Below are positions 46,445 through 60,070 of a stretch of 64,000 nt of DNA, piece by piece. Position 1 is the first letter of the stretch. Each line of letters begins with the position of its first letter. This DNA is from Lytechinus pictus. Lineage: Eukaryota > Echinodermata > Echinoidea > Temnopleuroida > Toxopneustidae. The translations under genes were made by a program, and so were the position numbers. The stretch spans positions 35,830,001 to 35,894,000 of the forward strand of contig NC_087246.1 in the NCBI RefSeq assembly GCF_037042905.1. Direction: 5' to 3'. Under the pieces are notes generated by a model. It was given only the letters and a program-made list of their open reading frames with translations, was not told the DNA's origin and ran no database searches.

Positions 46445-48358
46445 GTATTTCAACATAATCAAAATTTAGGTTGGAAATGTTTGGCTTTCATGCTTGTGAG
46501 ATTACAATATGATATGATAATTATGACAGTTTAAGATTTGAACAAAAGGACATTTTACGTAATTTGTTTGTGATAGGTTAAACTGTCATTACGAATTTCG
46601 CTTCTAATTATACGCGTAATTAATATTTATATACCATTAAGATGAAGTTGACAGTTTGAAAGGTCAAAATTAAAAGAATAAACAAACAAAACGAGTGAAC
46701 GACCAATTTTGTATTGAAATTCAAGCACTCACCCCCCCCCCCTCTCTCTCTCTCTCTCCCTCAGTCTCACCTAAATGTAATTGACACGGTCTATTAATTA
46801 TCTTGTTTCCTTTATCTTTGAAAGTAAACGAAACAATGAGAGTCATTTGGCGACAGATTTCTTGTTTGAATGTTTTATTTTGCTGTATACAGCGAATTAA
46901 CTGGTGTTTTAGTCTATTATGAATCATTGTGAAGAAATGGGAATATACAAAGAGGTCTTATGTCGTTCATTTTTTTTAAAGAATCAATGATGATTTAACG
47001 GATGGTGTGTCAGAGCCACGGTTCAGACGACCTTATTTTTCATTTTTTATATCGACGTCAATTTTTTTACTTTCTATATGTATGTTCCTCCTTATAAAGC
47101 CCCAGTATGATAAATGAATATCAATGCATAGTGTTATGAATAAAAGTCTATTTGATATAAATGATAAAATTATACAGGATTCGAAAAGGGACACATTTTA
47201 AGGAATGTTTTAAGTGCCATTTAATCCCCTTGGAAGGGGAACATCATTGTATCAAATTTAACAGGCAATGCGTGCTCCGGGAGGAGTGGTGAACACATAG
47301 GCCCCAAGCAAATTGTGTCTCATCAAATTCTTTTTTCCCGACCATAAATTTCTTTCTTTCCCGGTCTTTCTCTCCCTTTCCCACGTTTTTATTTTATTTT
47401 ACTATATTCAATATTATTCTTTTTTTGCTTGTCGATTTTTTGGGTCTTTTATTTTTCATTTTTTATTTATCTCTTTTTTTGGGGGGGCACGTGCCACTCG
47501 TTACATCACTGATGGTACTAGATGTCACTTTTGACTGGATTATTCACAAAATCTAGCTCTAAGGATAGTGCAATATATAATGCTTTTAGCAGTTTTGGAT
47601 CTGTCTTTGATCAATGCAAAACAAAAAATAATCCAGTATACCAACTTGCTAACTTTTATGTATTAAAGAAAAAAAAATCACGATTTTATTGAAAAAATCA
47701 TATCGATGATCAGCCTATCTAATGGATGAAATTTGCAGTAACCAATAAAACTTTTTAAAATACATATTCATATATTTTCGTGGACTATTTGTAAATCTAA
47801 TTGTAATATTCCTCAATATTAAACACACAAAGCATTTGTTGAAAAAATATTTGATGGGAAGAATTATGTTCTATAGATCGACCAACTACTCTAGAAGCCA
47901 ATGACTGTCGGCTAATGCCAATCATAATTGTTTCATTTACTTTAAAAGGTAAATGAAACATGACAATAGACCATGTCAATCAAATATAAGTGAGAGAGAT
48001 AGAGAGGGTGGGTGTGTGTGTGTGTGTGGGGGTGTGTGTGTGTGAGAGAGAGGGAGACAGAGGGGGGAGAGAGTGAGTCCTTGGTTCTAAACACAAACGC
48101 ATTAGTTGGTCGTTCACTCGTTGTATTAGTTTATTTTCAATTTTTGATCTTTGAAACTGCCAACCTCATTTAAATAATATAAATTAACTATGCATGTAAT
48201 TAGAAAACAAAATACATGATGACAGTTTTACCTTTCACAAACAAATTACGTAAATGTCCCTTTGTTCTATTCTTAAACTGTCATATCATGTCATATTCCA
48301 ATCTCGCAATCTTGAAAGCCAAACATTTCCAACCTAAATTTTGATTATTTTCAAATAC
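46445..48358. promoter_or_regulatory. Divergent promoter region between G and H
   Basis: Same organisation as B/C and E/F but shorter: about 300 bp carrying the 'gcgcgaag-gtaagctga' repeats is missing near 47200. A C/CT tract lies at 46731-46760 and a GT/GA tract at about 47993-48080. No gene is seen. Confidence 0.6.
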
Positions 48359-48366
48359 TATAAAAG
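48359..48366 (+). promoter_or_regulatory. TATA box of gene H
   Basis: TATAAAAG 99 nt upstream of the gene H start codon. Confidence 0.8.
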
Positions 48367-48457
48367 GAAGAAAATATCTTCATTAATCACTCATTCAACA
48401 GCATTCGAAATAACTCTTTATTTTCTCAAAACGTTCAGCTCAGCAAAACTCCTGAAA

Positions 48458-50081
48458 ATGGCTCAATCGGTAAGTATAACATTACTTTTTAAAATTATTC
48501 CAGCAGAAAAAATATTAAAACTGCAAAACAGTTATAGTTAGCTTTTAAGGCATTCTAAAGATATATTGAGAATTTTAATTTATTTGTGAATTTGTTTATA
48601 TACGTAAATAGAAATCTGCATTATACACCGACTATTTATCTTGGATCTTACAATTCGGGGTATATCTCTTTGTTTTATTCCCCCGATCCGCCAATGGTGT
48701 ATGCTATCAAATTCCATTTATATTAAGCATTAGGATTATAAACTTTATTTTTATTCATTTTTTACAATTTTTATTTTCTTTTCATGCTATATATATTTAA
48801 TTCCATTTAATTATCACTCCTATTCCATTTTTTATTTTCTAATTTCAATCAATTCTTAAAATGTTCATGTTATCATTTAAACAAATGAATTCATTTTTTT
48901 TCTTATTTTTTCCCCCTTTTACAGGTAAAAACACTTCGCGTTTGTCTGTGTCTCATTGCATTTTTTGCAATGGAAGTGAAAGGTATAGATTTTTGTATTT
49001 TTTCAATTAAAAATTTATAGAGAAAAAGAGGCATTTATCGAAGTTTGCAGATATCTTTGTCACTTGGGTACTGTTTCTATCATGACTTTCATCATGTTCG
49101 ATACCTCTATTTTGGAGGGATGACATATAACTTTTCATTAAAAGAGAGAAAATTAAAGAAAGAGAAAGAGAGGAAGGTGAAATATGATATTATCTTCTGA
49201 ATATTATGTCAATTTTTTTGCTAGCTTGCTTCGCTCGAAACTTCTTTATTTTTTTCCCGATGCACCATATCTTGCCCCTCAAAACGTTTGGCTAAATATG
49301 CCACTAGTTTTTTTACTGATAAATTCTACGAAAAGTCACGATTTGATAATTTCTTTCATTTCTAGCCCAAACTACCGATCGCACTGCACAGTTCGAAGCC
49401 CTATGTGACAGATACATGGAGGTGGTTGACACGTGTGAAGAAGACCTAAGAAGACTTCTAACATCTACTGAACAGAACCTGTTCGATGAAGCTGAATATA
49501 GTATGGTGTGTCTGGTAGAGGAAGGAGAGCAGAATAGCGCTGATGCCTGTGAAATCTTAGGAAAAATTTGCCTTGAAGTTGTTGACTGTTCCTCTACAGG
49601 TAAGTAATATCTCCAAATCCCCCAATGCATTTTATAACAATTTTTTGCTGCTTTTTGTTGACACTATCGTCCAAAAATATTTATGATATGTAATCCAAAA
49701 GATCCCTCTTCCTATATTAGATTGTTGCTCTTCTCAGTTTATCATAGTTAAACTCAATGACATTTTCAAGTGTTTTAATTCTCTTTACACAATTTCTGGT
49801 CTTCATTATTCACATTTCAAACAAACGTAAGTCGTTATCATAACCTCTCCCTTTTCCAAAAGATAAAAACAAACCGATATACAATATTTCAAATAAATTA
49901 TCGTTAAATGTCCATGTTTACATGATATGCATTCCGATTAATCATTGGAGTTTCTTCGTATGTTAATAATGCTTGCAATTATATTTCATTACTTGCAGCT
50001 CGTTTTAGACGTTCTTCGTCTGTCTCTGCCGAATCAACATCCGTTGAATCTAGTGAAACAGAATCTAGTGAAACAGACTGA
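48458..50081 (+). CDS. Gene H: secreted six-cysteine peptide precursor, type 2
   Basis: Exons: 48458-48469, 48925-48982, 49366-49599 and 49999-50081. The precursor is 128 aa. All six core cysteines are kept, but this is the most divergent intact copy. In the signal peptide the first Cys is Arg and Gly21 is Glu, so secretion efficiency may differ. In the core, Arg41-Leu42 is Met-Glu, Gly53 is Arg and Asn68 is Tyr. The R-F-R-R site is followed by the long 22-residue tail, with one Ser changed to Thr. AATAAA lies at 50242-50247. It is divergent from gene G. The concentration of amino-acid changes compared with nearly unchanged introns suggests relaxed or diversifying selection, but this is inference without a test. 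Confidence 0.84.
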
Positions 50082-50698
50082 GGAGGTCATCGCAGGCCAA
50101 CGGTTGAAACACAGTATCCCATATTTGCCTCGAGTGTCGTAATGTGTATGAGGATCACTTCTTCATTCGACTTTTATATAAGTAACTATTTAAGATGCTG
50201 CTTGTTTCTTTTTATGTGTCTTTCATTCACTAATATATTTAAATAAAATTCTAACCAAATATTGAAAAATCTAATAATTTGCCTCAGTTATTCATAATTT
50301 TGATTATTTTTGGTAGGATTGTTGGAGAAAGGTAATTGGAAGTTGAAAATTTGAAAAAAAATACGTGACTAAACATAATTCATTGAGAGAAAATAATATT
50401 TAAAAAAAATTGTGTAAATAAGGTTGATTGTGAGACCCCTTCCACGTGAACTAGGGGAGATACCAGGGGGTTCCATATAAAGAATGCTCCTTATATCATG
50501 TTGGTGTATAGTTCAAGAAAGGAAATGATAATGGGAATATCTTTCGACACCTAGAGTCAAGATGCTAGAGAGCCTAGATAAAAAGACAGTGTGTGTGGGT
50601 GCGTGCACCTGTGTATAAGGGTGAGAGAGAGAGGGGGAGAGGTACATGAGAATTAAAAGAGAGGGATGAAATATAAATAATTCGAGAGACAAGCTATT
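50082..50698 (+). other. 3' UTR and 3' flank of gene H
   Basis: Nearly the same as the flank of gene D, with a short GA tract at about 50622-50640. No gene is seen. Confidence 0.6.
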
Positions 50699-51086
50699 GG
50701 GCGATTCCATACTTGTCGTACGGGACATTTTGACAACAATTTCTAGTTTTCTAGCCGAATGCTTGAGCAATAGAATATTCTCTTTTGTCAATGATAAAGC
50801 TATATAGTGGGTGGTCATGTGAAAAACTGATAACCAACACAAAAAAAATTATTATAGGTGAGTTGTAGGTGAAAATGTTGTGTGTCGTACGGGACGCAGA
50901 AATGTCCCGTACGACACGCAACGTTTTAGGCTCTAATTCACCTATGGACTACATGTTTTTGTTGGTTGTCATTTTTTTTGCATGTCTACCCATGCAGTAG
51001 TACTTTAATATTACCACAAAGCAAATTCTTCGTTCGTTTGGACAGCAGGTTGAAAATTGTTGTGAAAATTGCTAAATAAATCGCCC
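50699..51086. mobile_element. Hairpin-bearing TIR element, 388 bp
   Basis: GGGCGATT and AATCGCCC termini with TATT flanks and the central GTGTCGTACGGGAC hairpin (about 50880-50915). It contains the short 'ttcttcgttcgtttggacagca' segment shared with 39569-40229 but not 23256-23608. Confidence 0.8.
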
Positions 51087-51254
51087 TATTATAGAGTGAG
51101 GGGGTGGCAGTGAGTCAGGTGGGTGTGCGCCATGAATAGCTAAAATAATACAAAAGGAAGAGTGGAAAGCTAATGCATGAGTATGCAATATGTATGTGTT
51201 CTATTTGTTTTTCAGTGTGTGTGTGTAAAATGTATTCTTCTCCCCCTTGATAAA

Positions 51255-51855
51255 AGACAAGTCCACCCCAACAAAATGTTGATTTGAAAAAAAGGAGAAA
51301 ATCCAACACGCAAAAAACTGAAAATTTCATCGAAATCGGATGTAAAATAAGAAAGTTATGACATTTTAAAGTTTCGCTTAATTTCACAAAACAGTTTTAA
51401 GCACATTCTGGTCGGTATGCAAATTGGCACACTGATGACGTCACCCACTCACTATTTCGTTTGTATTTTATTATATGAAATATGAAATATTCTAATTTTC
51501 TCCTCCTTGTTAAGTGAAACAAAGTTTTATTTCTCCCTGAACATGTGGAATTACCATTATTTTAACAGTTTATGGTTAAGTTAAGTTGGTCCTTAATGTC
51601 AAATATGTAAAAATTGAAATATTGTATTATTCAAACAATAAAAAACAAAAGAAATAGTGAGTGATGGACACCATCGACTCTCTCATTTGCATATCGCTGA
51701 GTTGTGCATAAACGGTTTTGTGAAAAATAAGCGATACTTAAAAATGTCATAACTTTCTTATTTTACATCCGATTTCCATGAAATTTGCAGCGTTATAATT
51801 GTTTGATTTTTCTCTATCGATTCAAATCAAAAGTTTTCTGGGGTGGACTTGACCT
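51255..51855. mobile_element. TTAA-type MITE, about 600 bp
   Basis: Same insertion site and family as 40409-41011, so the insertion predates the split of the F-G and H-I spacers. The right TTAA is intact (51856-51859); the left duplication is mutated (gataaaag). The D-E spacer lacks it. Confidence 0.8.
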
Positions 51856-51859
51856 TTAA

Positions 51860-53253
51860 AGATAAAGGATTGATCTCATTGAAACCAAATATAAGATTAT
51901 ACTTTTCGTATAATTTGTAGTTTCTATATAGTAAATGGTACAGGTAACCTTCATTCAGCTTTCATTTTGTAGAAGAATTTGTTTACAATCCTGCAATTTG
52001 GGGTTATGAATAATTATGTTGCTCACTGTATACATTTGTTTTTAAATTCACCCCGAAACAAAGCCTTGCTTTGGGACACCACAAGAGCTTATCGCGAAAG
52101 AAGTGACACCATCATGCTAGACAGGCTGTGCTCTCGCTCCGATTATTCATGAACCAGCCAAATGGCAACCCACAAGTTTGATCTTAACAGTAATGGCATA
52201 ATAAAAAAATTAATGGTATCGAAACCTCCTGCAAATAAATAATATTACGTGTCGAACTGTAGCTTTGAAGGTAAAATGGGGACCAAATTCATTCATTAAT
52301 AGTATTCAATATAACCAGGATCGTAAAAAAAATCCATAGCGAGTTTTATAGGTATACATGCACGTTTTTTCCTTTTTTTACCGAATGGACACTTTAAATA
52401 GTTCTGCATCAACAATATGGAAATCAGATTTGTTTAGTAAACCGAAATTGCAAAGTAATGTTAAATACTTTAATGATTGAAAAGCCACTTAACGTTTGGC
52501 CAATGCCATTTTGTTCTGCGAATTCATCACATCGTTTTCCTAAGATAAAATGTTTCAGGTTTGAATGAAGAGAACCATGTATGGGCCATCTGGTAGTCTC
52601 CATTTCTTTTAGCAGTATTTCAATCTTTATCTGCATGAACAAATAGTATATCATTTCATTTCATTTATTTCATTTTCAACAAAATATAAATCAAATAAAT
52701 ACAATCATTACAAGTCAACATCATAAAAAAAATATGCCAAAGTCATATGCCAAGGTATTAATAATAATAATAAAAAAAGTCAATTAGCTAATATAGAAAG
52801 GGGCGAAAACTAGTGTTAAATCGATGTTAAACCAGATTGTTATGAAATTTTCGGTGTCATACTTCTTTGATTTTTCTCTCTTTCTTGGAATTAACTTGTT
52901 GTAGAGTGGACAAGTACCATGAGCTCACTCAAGACTAGTGGCAACTGCGGATTATGAACCAAAAATATACGCTTTTCACACTGCGTTTCCTTAACCCCAT
53001 ACTATCCTTTACCACGGACTATCCTTAACCTCATACTTTCTTTTTATTTTTTTATTCACACTGTCTTTCTTAACCCCATACTATTTGCCACACAGAGCGT
53101 GATTAACGTGCAATATCGACTTCTGTTATTGGCTAATGCTTAGGCCCACATTTCCTTAGCCTGGTTTCGTTCATAGCACTGCAATTGTGGTGCTAGCACC
53201 GCAATAAGCCGGCTAACCCTGCTTTTTGCAGGACCAGATAGTACCGTACTATT
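51860..53253. other. H-I spacer, no gene seen
   Basis: It closely matches the D-E spacer (23780-25820) except that the 716-bp element is absent. A minus-strand LINE tail lies at about 52650-52760. No exon is seen. Confidence 0.55.
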
Positions 53254-55010
53254 AGGTGAGCGGCCAGAAGCGAAAAAGTGGCTTATTTCTTGACTTTAAT
53301 CCCCCCGGCTGGATCAAAGCAAAATCATACATCAAATTAAAGGAAATTTTCTGAATTTTTCGGAATTGGGCATTAAAACTGACGTGATGTGTAGCATCAC
53401 CATGGAAACCAGCCTTGATTAAGCCACGCCCATTTTAAATACTTGAATATTTATAGTAAATATTGTTTTTTACACATTAATTTAAATTATATTATATATT
53501 AGGTATTTTTTCTTATTTTTATAGGATAGTTCCACTATATATTGTAAGAAGAATTACAGAATAACAACTTAGCATGAATTTTATGAACATTTTCTCAGAA
53601 ACTGTTGCCTAGCAACATAACTTTCCTTAGCAACCATTTAGCTCCTTAAGTAAACCACTTATTTTTCCATTTCAAACCTAACTTTTAACTTTTTAACTAG
53701 GTTAGATTAAACCTAATAAGTTATACCAATGAAATTCTATAAAGTATTATTGAAAAATAATAAAAAGAACTGAAAAACCCCATTTTAACTATTGCGAACC
53801 TCAAATAAATTTGCTAAGCTCTACTTAACATTCCCCTTCACATCGTACAAATCGCGCCATTATTGTTCATTTTGACTACATTGATACACGTACGTACAAG
53901 TCACATACTTTGTACTATTTTGTGGTGAAAAAAGTGGATTGAGTTAATAATACTTGATCAATTAACATGCAGTATCTTGTCTTCAATAGAACAACAACAA
54001 AATTACCATTTCACATTACCCATGGATACCAATTCATTGCCTAGCAACGACTATTTTCCATTGCAACGACTATGATAACACTCTCCTCCCTGGACAAATC
54101 TGTGTAAAAAATAGTTCATTATGAGCAATAATACTGACACAATATCATATAGATGCCTACAACCTCGTTTTCAATATTCATTCAACAAACTGACTATTTT
54201 TTAGCTTCCATGGAGACAAATGTGTTGCCTGGTAACAATATTCCCTAGCAACGGCTATGTTACCACTCTTCATCTCAGTCAAATGTGCTGAGGAAGTTGT
54301 GCCTTAGAGTAAAAATATTGAGAAAATTAACATATGATAGTTTGTTAAACAGTATTCAGGAATTTACCAACATCTACTGACATAATTCCATTGCCTAGCA
54401 ACACTATCTACCTTAGCAACGATGTATTTTCCCCTTAAACAATCTTGAGGAAAAATAATCCACTTTTAAGTGTACAGTACCATTTGTAAAAGGATGGTCC
54501 AAGCTGTAAATATTTCTATCTAAATAAATAGAGTAAAATTCACAAAGCTAAATGCTGAAAATGTCATCAAAATCGGATAACAAATAACAAAGTTATTGAA
54601 TTTTACTCAATTTATTTAGATAGAAATATCTCCAGCCTGGACCATCCCTTTAAATAATATGCCTTCATGCATACTGGCAATGGCAAATTAAAGGACACTA
54701 CTTCATTTCTCTCTATTCTAAAAAAAAAATCATTTATCCTTGTTTGTATATTGCTTGTCTACAAATTCTTAACAGTCCGATGAGCATGGTATTTAAACTT
54801 AATCATATAAAAAGAGCAGCTACAAAGAGAAATTTTAATGTTGAAGATATAAACAGATTAATATGGTTTGGAGGATTAATAGCTGGGTACATAACATATT
54901 TTTAGCTTTTGGCTGCATATTCAGATCAATTTCCTCAAGTGAATATGGAATGGTTAACAAATGGATGTGTCTTGTCAAATAATACCTAGTCACCCATGCA
55001 TGTCCAACTT
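53254..55010. mobile_element. 1.75-kb insertion, sister of 25821-27571
   Basis: Near-identical to the D-E copy across its length, including the nested foldback MITE and the GTTGCCTAGCAAC-type motifs. Differences are mostly single bases and an 11-bp gain near 53488. Confidence 0.65.
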
Positions 55011-55129
55011 CCGTACTAGCTCACTTTGCTAAAACCAAGGTAGGTCCATGCTTATACGTAGTGTGAAACCGAAGTAGGCTCAGTTTAACCACGGGAAATT
55101 GATGGGCTATGACCCCCCCCCCCCTTAGC

Positions 55130-55676
55130 CCTACCATTTTCCCAAGTTTAAGGAAAATGTGTGAAAAGCATAATTATTATAAAGAGGTGAAATCGGTTTA
55201 GATGGATTTGCAATAGAAAAGAAATATCAACTCTTGTAGGTGATCGATCTAAAAACACGATCGTATTTTTTTTGTAAAGAAAATTAAAAAAATGAAATTG
55301 CCTATTGAAGAAAAAATGGCAAAATTAATATGACAAAGTATTTCAAAAGAGGGCAATATCAAAGCAAATAGTAGTTCCTTACTGTTGCTTCATTTGCCAC
55401 AGGTATTACTGAATGTCATTTGACGTATTTTGGATAATATTGAAAAATAATGAGGATCCAGAGACCATATAGACCGGATTACATCTTTTATATTTACTTG
55501 TGTTTTGATTTACACGAAGAATCGTATGTCTGTTCTCTCTCCCCTCCCTTGTACTTTTTCTAATGCTCTCTCTCTCTCCCCTCTCTTGTTCTCTCTCTCT
55601 CTTCGTTCCATTTATATCATCTTTTATCTTGCTCTTTCCACGTATCTCTCTCTTATTCCCGACTGCCTATCTCTAT

Positions 55677-55721
<45 letters not shown>

Positions 55722-56766
55722 CCACACACCCTCAAACACAAATAGAACGCACCCACCTATCGCATAATCATGCATTAGCTTTTCACTCTTCCTTGTGTAT
55801 TATTTCAGCTCTTCATCGCGCACATAACTGCCATATAATTATATGCCATTATATAGGTTGTCTCTCAAATTATTTATATTTTATCCCTCTCTTTTAAAGG
55901 AAACCAAAACCAAGATGAGAAGCAATCTTATTGGAAAGAGTAAAAGAAGAGGAACAATTTTAATACGTTTCAGTTTTTGTGGACAACTCTCCATTTGTTT
56001 TGTACACATTTTTTTCATATTTTCCCTATTATCTTCAAAATTGCATATTTCCTCATTTTGAGCATAACATATGTCATGGGAAAATATAATTCACACCACA
56101 TATTGATCAAGGTCAGCAGGAGATGATGTGAAATATGTAAAGTAATGGGGAAAATCTGAAAAGAGGTTCATGATGTACCTCTTTCTTCCCCCTTCTCCCT
56201 CTCTCACACATACACACACCACCCTTATACACAGGTGCACACACCCACACACACTGTCTTTTTATCTCGGCTCTCTAGCATCTTGACTCTAGCTGGCAAA
56301 AGAAATTATCATTATCATTTCACTTCTTTGCACTATACACCAACATGATATAAGGAGCATTCTCTATATGGAACCCCCTGGTAACTCCCCTAGTTCCCGT
56401 GGAAGGGGTCTCACAATCAACCTTATTTACAAAATAATCTTCTTCTTTTTTCATTTTTTCTCTTAATGAATTAAGTTTACTCACGCTTTTTTTCTACTTT
56501 TCAACTTCCAATTACCTTTCTCCAACAATCCTACCAAAAATAATCAAACTTATGAGAATGACTGAGGCAAATTATTAGATTTTTCATTATTTTGTAAGAA
56601 TTTTATTTAAATATATATTAGTGAATGGAAGAGACATACAAATGAAACAAGCAGCATCTTAAAATGTTTTTATATCAAAGTAGAATGAAAAACTGATTTT
56701 CGTACACACTACGACTCAAGGCAAAGATGGGTACTGTGTTTCGACCATTGACCTTCGATGACCTCC
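55130..56766 (-). other. 3' flank of gene I and spacer end
   Basis: It contains CT and CA tracts (about 55566-55585, 55680-55722 and 56195-56250) and minus-strand AATAAA at 56602-56607. The sequence is of the type 1 kind (matches the flanks of E and G), although the front of gene I is type 2. Confidence 0.6.
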
Positions 56767-58690
56767 TCAGTCTGTTTCACTTGATTCAACGGATGACGAT
56801 TCGGCAGAGACAGACGAAGAACGTCTAAAACGAGCTGCAAGTAACGAAATATAATTACATTCATTATTAACATACGAAGAAACTCGTATGATTAATCGGA
56901 ATACATATCATGTAAACATTGATATTTAAGGATAATTTCTAATTACTTTGAAATATCATAGATCGTTTTTTTTTTTTTTTTTGGAAAATGGAGAGATTAT
57001 GATAACTTTCGTTTGTTTGATATGTGAATGAAGACCAGAAATTGTATGAAGAGAATTAAAACACTAAATTTTTATTAAAACTTTGATAAACTATGATAAA
57101 CTAAGAAGAGGAACAATCTAATATAAGAAGGGTGATAGTTTGCATTACATAGACAAATCGGGAGATAAATATTTTGGACGATATCACAGAGTGTCAACAA
57201 AAGTAGCAACAAATTTTTATAAATGGTATAAGGGGATTTGAAGATATTACTTACCTGTAGAGGAACAGTCGACAACTTCAAGGCAAATTTTTTCCAAGAT
57301 TTCACAGGCATCAGCGCTATTCTGCTCTCCTTCCTCTACCAGACACACCATACTATTCTCAGCTTCATCGAACAGGTTCTGTTCAGTAGATGTAAGAAGT
57401 CCTCTTAGGTCTTCTTCACACGTGTCAACCACCTCCCTGTATCTGTCACATAGGGCTTCGAACTGTGCAGTGCGATCGGTAGTTTGGGCTAGAAATGAAA
57501 GAAATTATCAAATCGTGACTTTTCGTAGAATTTATCAGTAAAACACATAACAAACTAGTGGCATATTGAGCCAAACGTTGAGGGGGCAAGATATGGGGTA
57601 TCGGGAACATTTGTTTTAAAAAAAGCTTAGAGAGAGCGAAGCAAGCGAGTATAAATTTTGAGATAATATTCAGAAAATAATATATTTCACCCTCCTCTCT
57701 TTCCCTTTAATTATTTCCTTTTCTCTTTTTATTTTCTTGGTCTTGATTATTTGGGGGCAAGTGCCCCAAGACCCCCCCTGTATGCAACAATCATATATTC
57801 CAATTAAACAAAAATTATTGCACCTAAATAAACAAATTGACATGTTTTGTTGTGTAATGTGGAAACTCGCTGTCCAAGCTAGCAAAAAAATTTACATAAT
57901 ATTCAGAAAATAATATCATATTTCACCTTCTCTCTTTCCCTTTCTTTCATTTTCTCTTTTTTAATGAAAAGTTATATGTCATCCCTCAAAAATAGAGGTA
58001 TCAAACATGATGAAAGTCATGATAGAAACAGTACCCAAGTGACAAAAATATCTGCAAACTTCGATAAATGCCTCTTTTTCTCTATAAATATTTAATTTAA
58101 AAAAATACAAAAATCCATACCTTTCACTCCCTTTGCAAAAAATGCAATGAGACACAAACAAACGCAGAATATTTTTACCTGTAAAAGGGGGAAAATAAGA
58201 AAAAAAAATAATTAATTTGTTAACTCTTAAATCATAGTTTAAATGATAACATGAACATTTTAGGAATTGATTGAAATTGGAAAATAAAAAAAGGAATAGG
58301 AGTGATAATTTAATGGAATTAAATAGAAATAGCATGAAAAGAATATAAAAATTTAAAAAATTAATAAAATAAAGTTTATAACCCTAATGCTTAATATAAA
58401 TGGAATTTGATAGCGTACACCATTGGCGGATCGGGGAAATAAAACAAAGAGATATACCCCGAATTGTAAGATCCAAGATAAATATTCGGTGTATAATGCA
58501 GATTTCTATTTACGTAAATAAACAAATTCACAAATAAATCAAAATCCATGTCATCAAATTTGTTTTTGTTTTCTTCTCAATATATCTTTAGAATGCCTTA
58601 AAAGCTAATACTATAATTGTTTTGCAGTTTTAATTTTTTTTCTGCTGGAATAATTTTAAAAAGTAATGTTATACTTACCGATTGAGCCAT
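56767..58690 (-). CDS. Gene I: secreted six-cysteine peptide precursor, chimeric
   Basis: Exons (minus strand): 58679-58690, 58121-58178, 57255-57488 and 56767-56834. The precursor is 123 aa. Promoter, exons 1-3 and introns 1-2 are type 2 (signal core FCVCLCLIAFF, S57, N61, E65), with Lys at position 20 inside the signal core and Glu42 as in H. Exon 4 and the 3' flank are type 1, matching gene G almost base for base, with the short 17-residue tail. The switch lies in intron 3 (roughly 57130-57250). All six core cysteines and R-F-R-R are kept. It is head-to-head with J (3.2 kb). The charged residue in the signal core could weaken targeting. Confidence 0.82.
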
Positions 58691-58781
58691 TTTCAGGAGT
58701 TTTGCTGAGCTGAACGTTTTGAGAAAATAAAGAGTTATTTCGAATGCTGTTGAATGAGTGATTAATGGAGATATTTTCTCC

Positions 58782-58789
58782 CTTTTATA
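58782..58789 (-). promoter_or_regulatory. TATA box of gene I
   Basis: TATAAAAG on the minus strand, 92-99 nt upstream of the start codon, in type 2 promoter context (same spacing as C, F and H). Confidence 0.8.
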
Positions 58790-59109
58790 GTATTTGAAAA
58801 TAATCACAATTTAGGTTGGAAATGTTTGGCTTTCAAGATTGCGAGATTGGAATATGACATGATATGACAGTGTAAGAATAGAACAAAGGGACATTTACGT
58901 AATTTGTTTGTGAAAGGTTAAACTGTCATCATGTATTTTGTTTTCTAATTATATGCATAATTAATTTATAGTATTTAAATGAGGTTGGCAGTTTCAAAGA
59001 TCAAAAATTGAAAATAAACTAATACAACAAGTGAACGACCAACTAATGCGTTTGTGTTTAGAACCAAGGACTCACTCTCCCCCCCCCCCTTTGTCTCTGT
59101 CTCTCACTT

Positions 59110-59141
<32 letters not shown>

Positions 59142-59476
59142 CCACTCTCACTTAAATTTGATTGACATGGTCTATTGTCATGTTTCATTTACCTTTTAAA
59201 GTAAATGAACAATTATGATTGGCATAGGCCGACAGTCATTGGCTTCTAGAGTAGTTGGTCGATCTATAGAACCTAATTCTTCCCATCAAATATTTTTTAA
59301 CAAATGCTTTGTGTGTTTAATATTGAGGAATATTATAATTAGATTTACAAATAGTCCACGAAAATATATGAATATGTATTTTAAAAAGTTTTATTGGTTA
59401 CTGCAAATTTCATCCATTAGATAGGCTAAAAATTGATATGATTTTTTCAATAAACTCGTAATTTTTTTTTCTTTAA

Positions 59477-60070
59477 AGGGGAAACCAACCCAAATAAAAA
59501 CTTGTTTTTCTAAGGAAAAGAAATATCTGACAAGTTAATAGGTGAAAGTTTGAACAATATTGGACAAACAACAAGAAAGTTATGAATTTTTAAAAGTTGT
59601 AAATATTGGTCATCACTATACCCATGGAGACTTCAAATTGGCCGCATATGGGATGTCATAGTGATGTAAGGCAAGGACTACTCTTCCATGTACTCCAATG
59701 CATATTATGGCTAAAATTACATTTTTCCCAAAAGTTTTATTTCAAATTATATTTTTCTTTCATGAGGACATAAAACAAAATACTTCCTGGGTTATATTTA
59801 GATTACTGCCCCAGGGGAATGGGTACTTAGGAGAAAACCACAAATCCCTGATAATAAAGTACATGGCCAATGGAAAAGGTGTCCTTGCCCCTTGTCATAA
59901 TTTACTTACCCAGTTGCCAATTTGAAATCTACATAGTATTAGTGATCTCAATTTTAAAGCAGCTATAACTTTCTTATTGCTTGTCCGATTTCTTTCAAAC
60001 TTTCACCATTCTGTTTAATCCTTTTTCTCCTTCCCAACGCAACATTTTATGGCCAAGGCTGGATTCCCCT
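59477..60070. mobile_element. TTAA-flanked MITE, 594 bp
   Basis: TTAA lies at 59473-59476 and 60071-60074. The termini are AGGGGAAACCAACCC and ggctggattcccct. The E/F and G/H spacers show the empty site (ctttaatacata, minus strand at about 33055). A different family from the AGGACAAGTCC elements but the same target preference. Confidence 0.85.
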
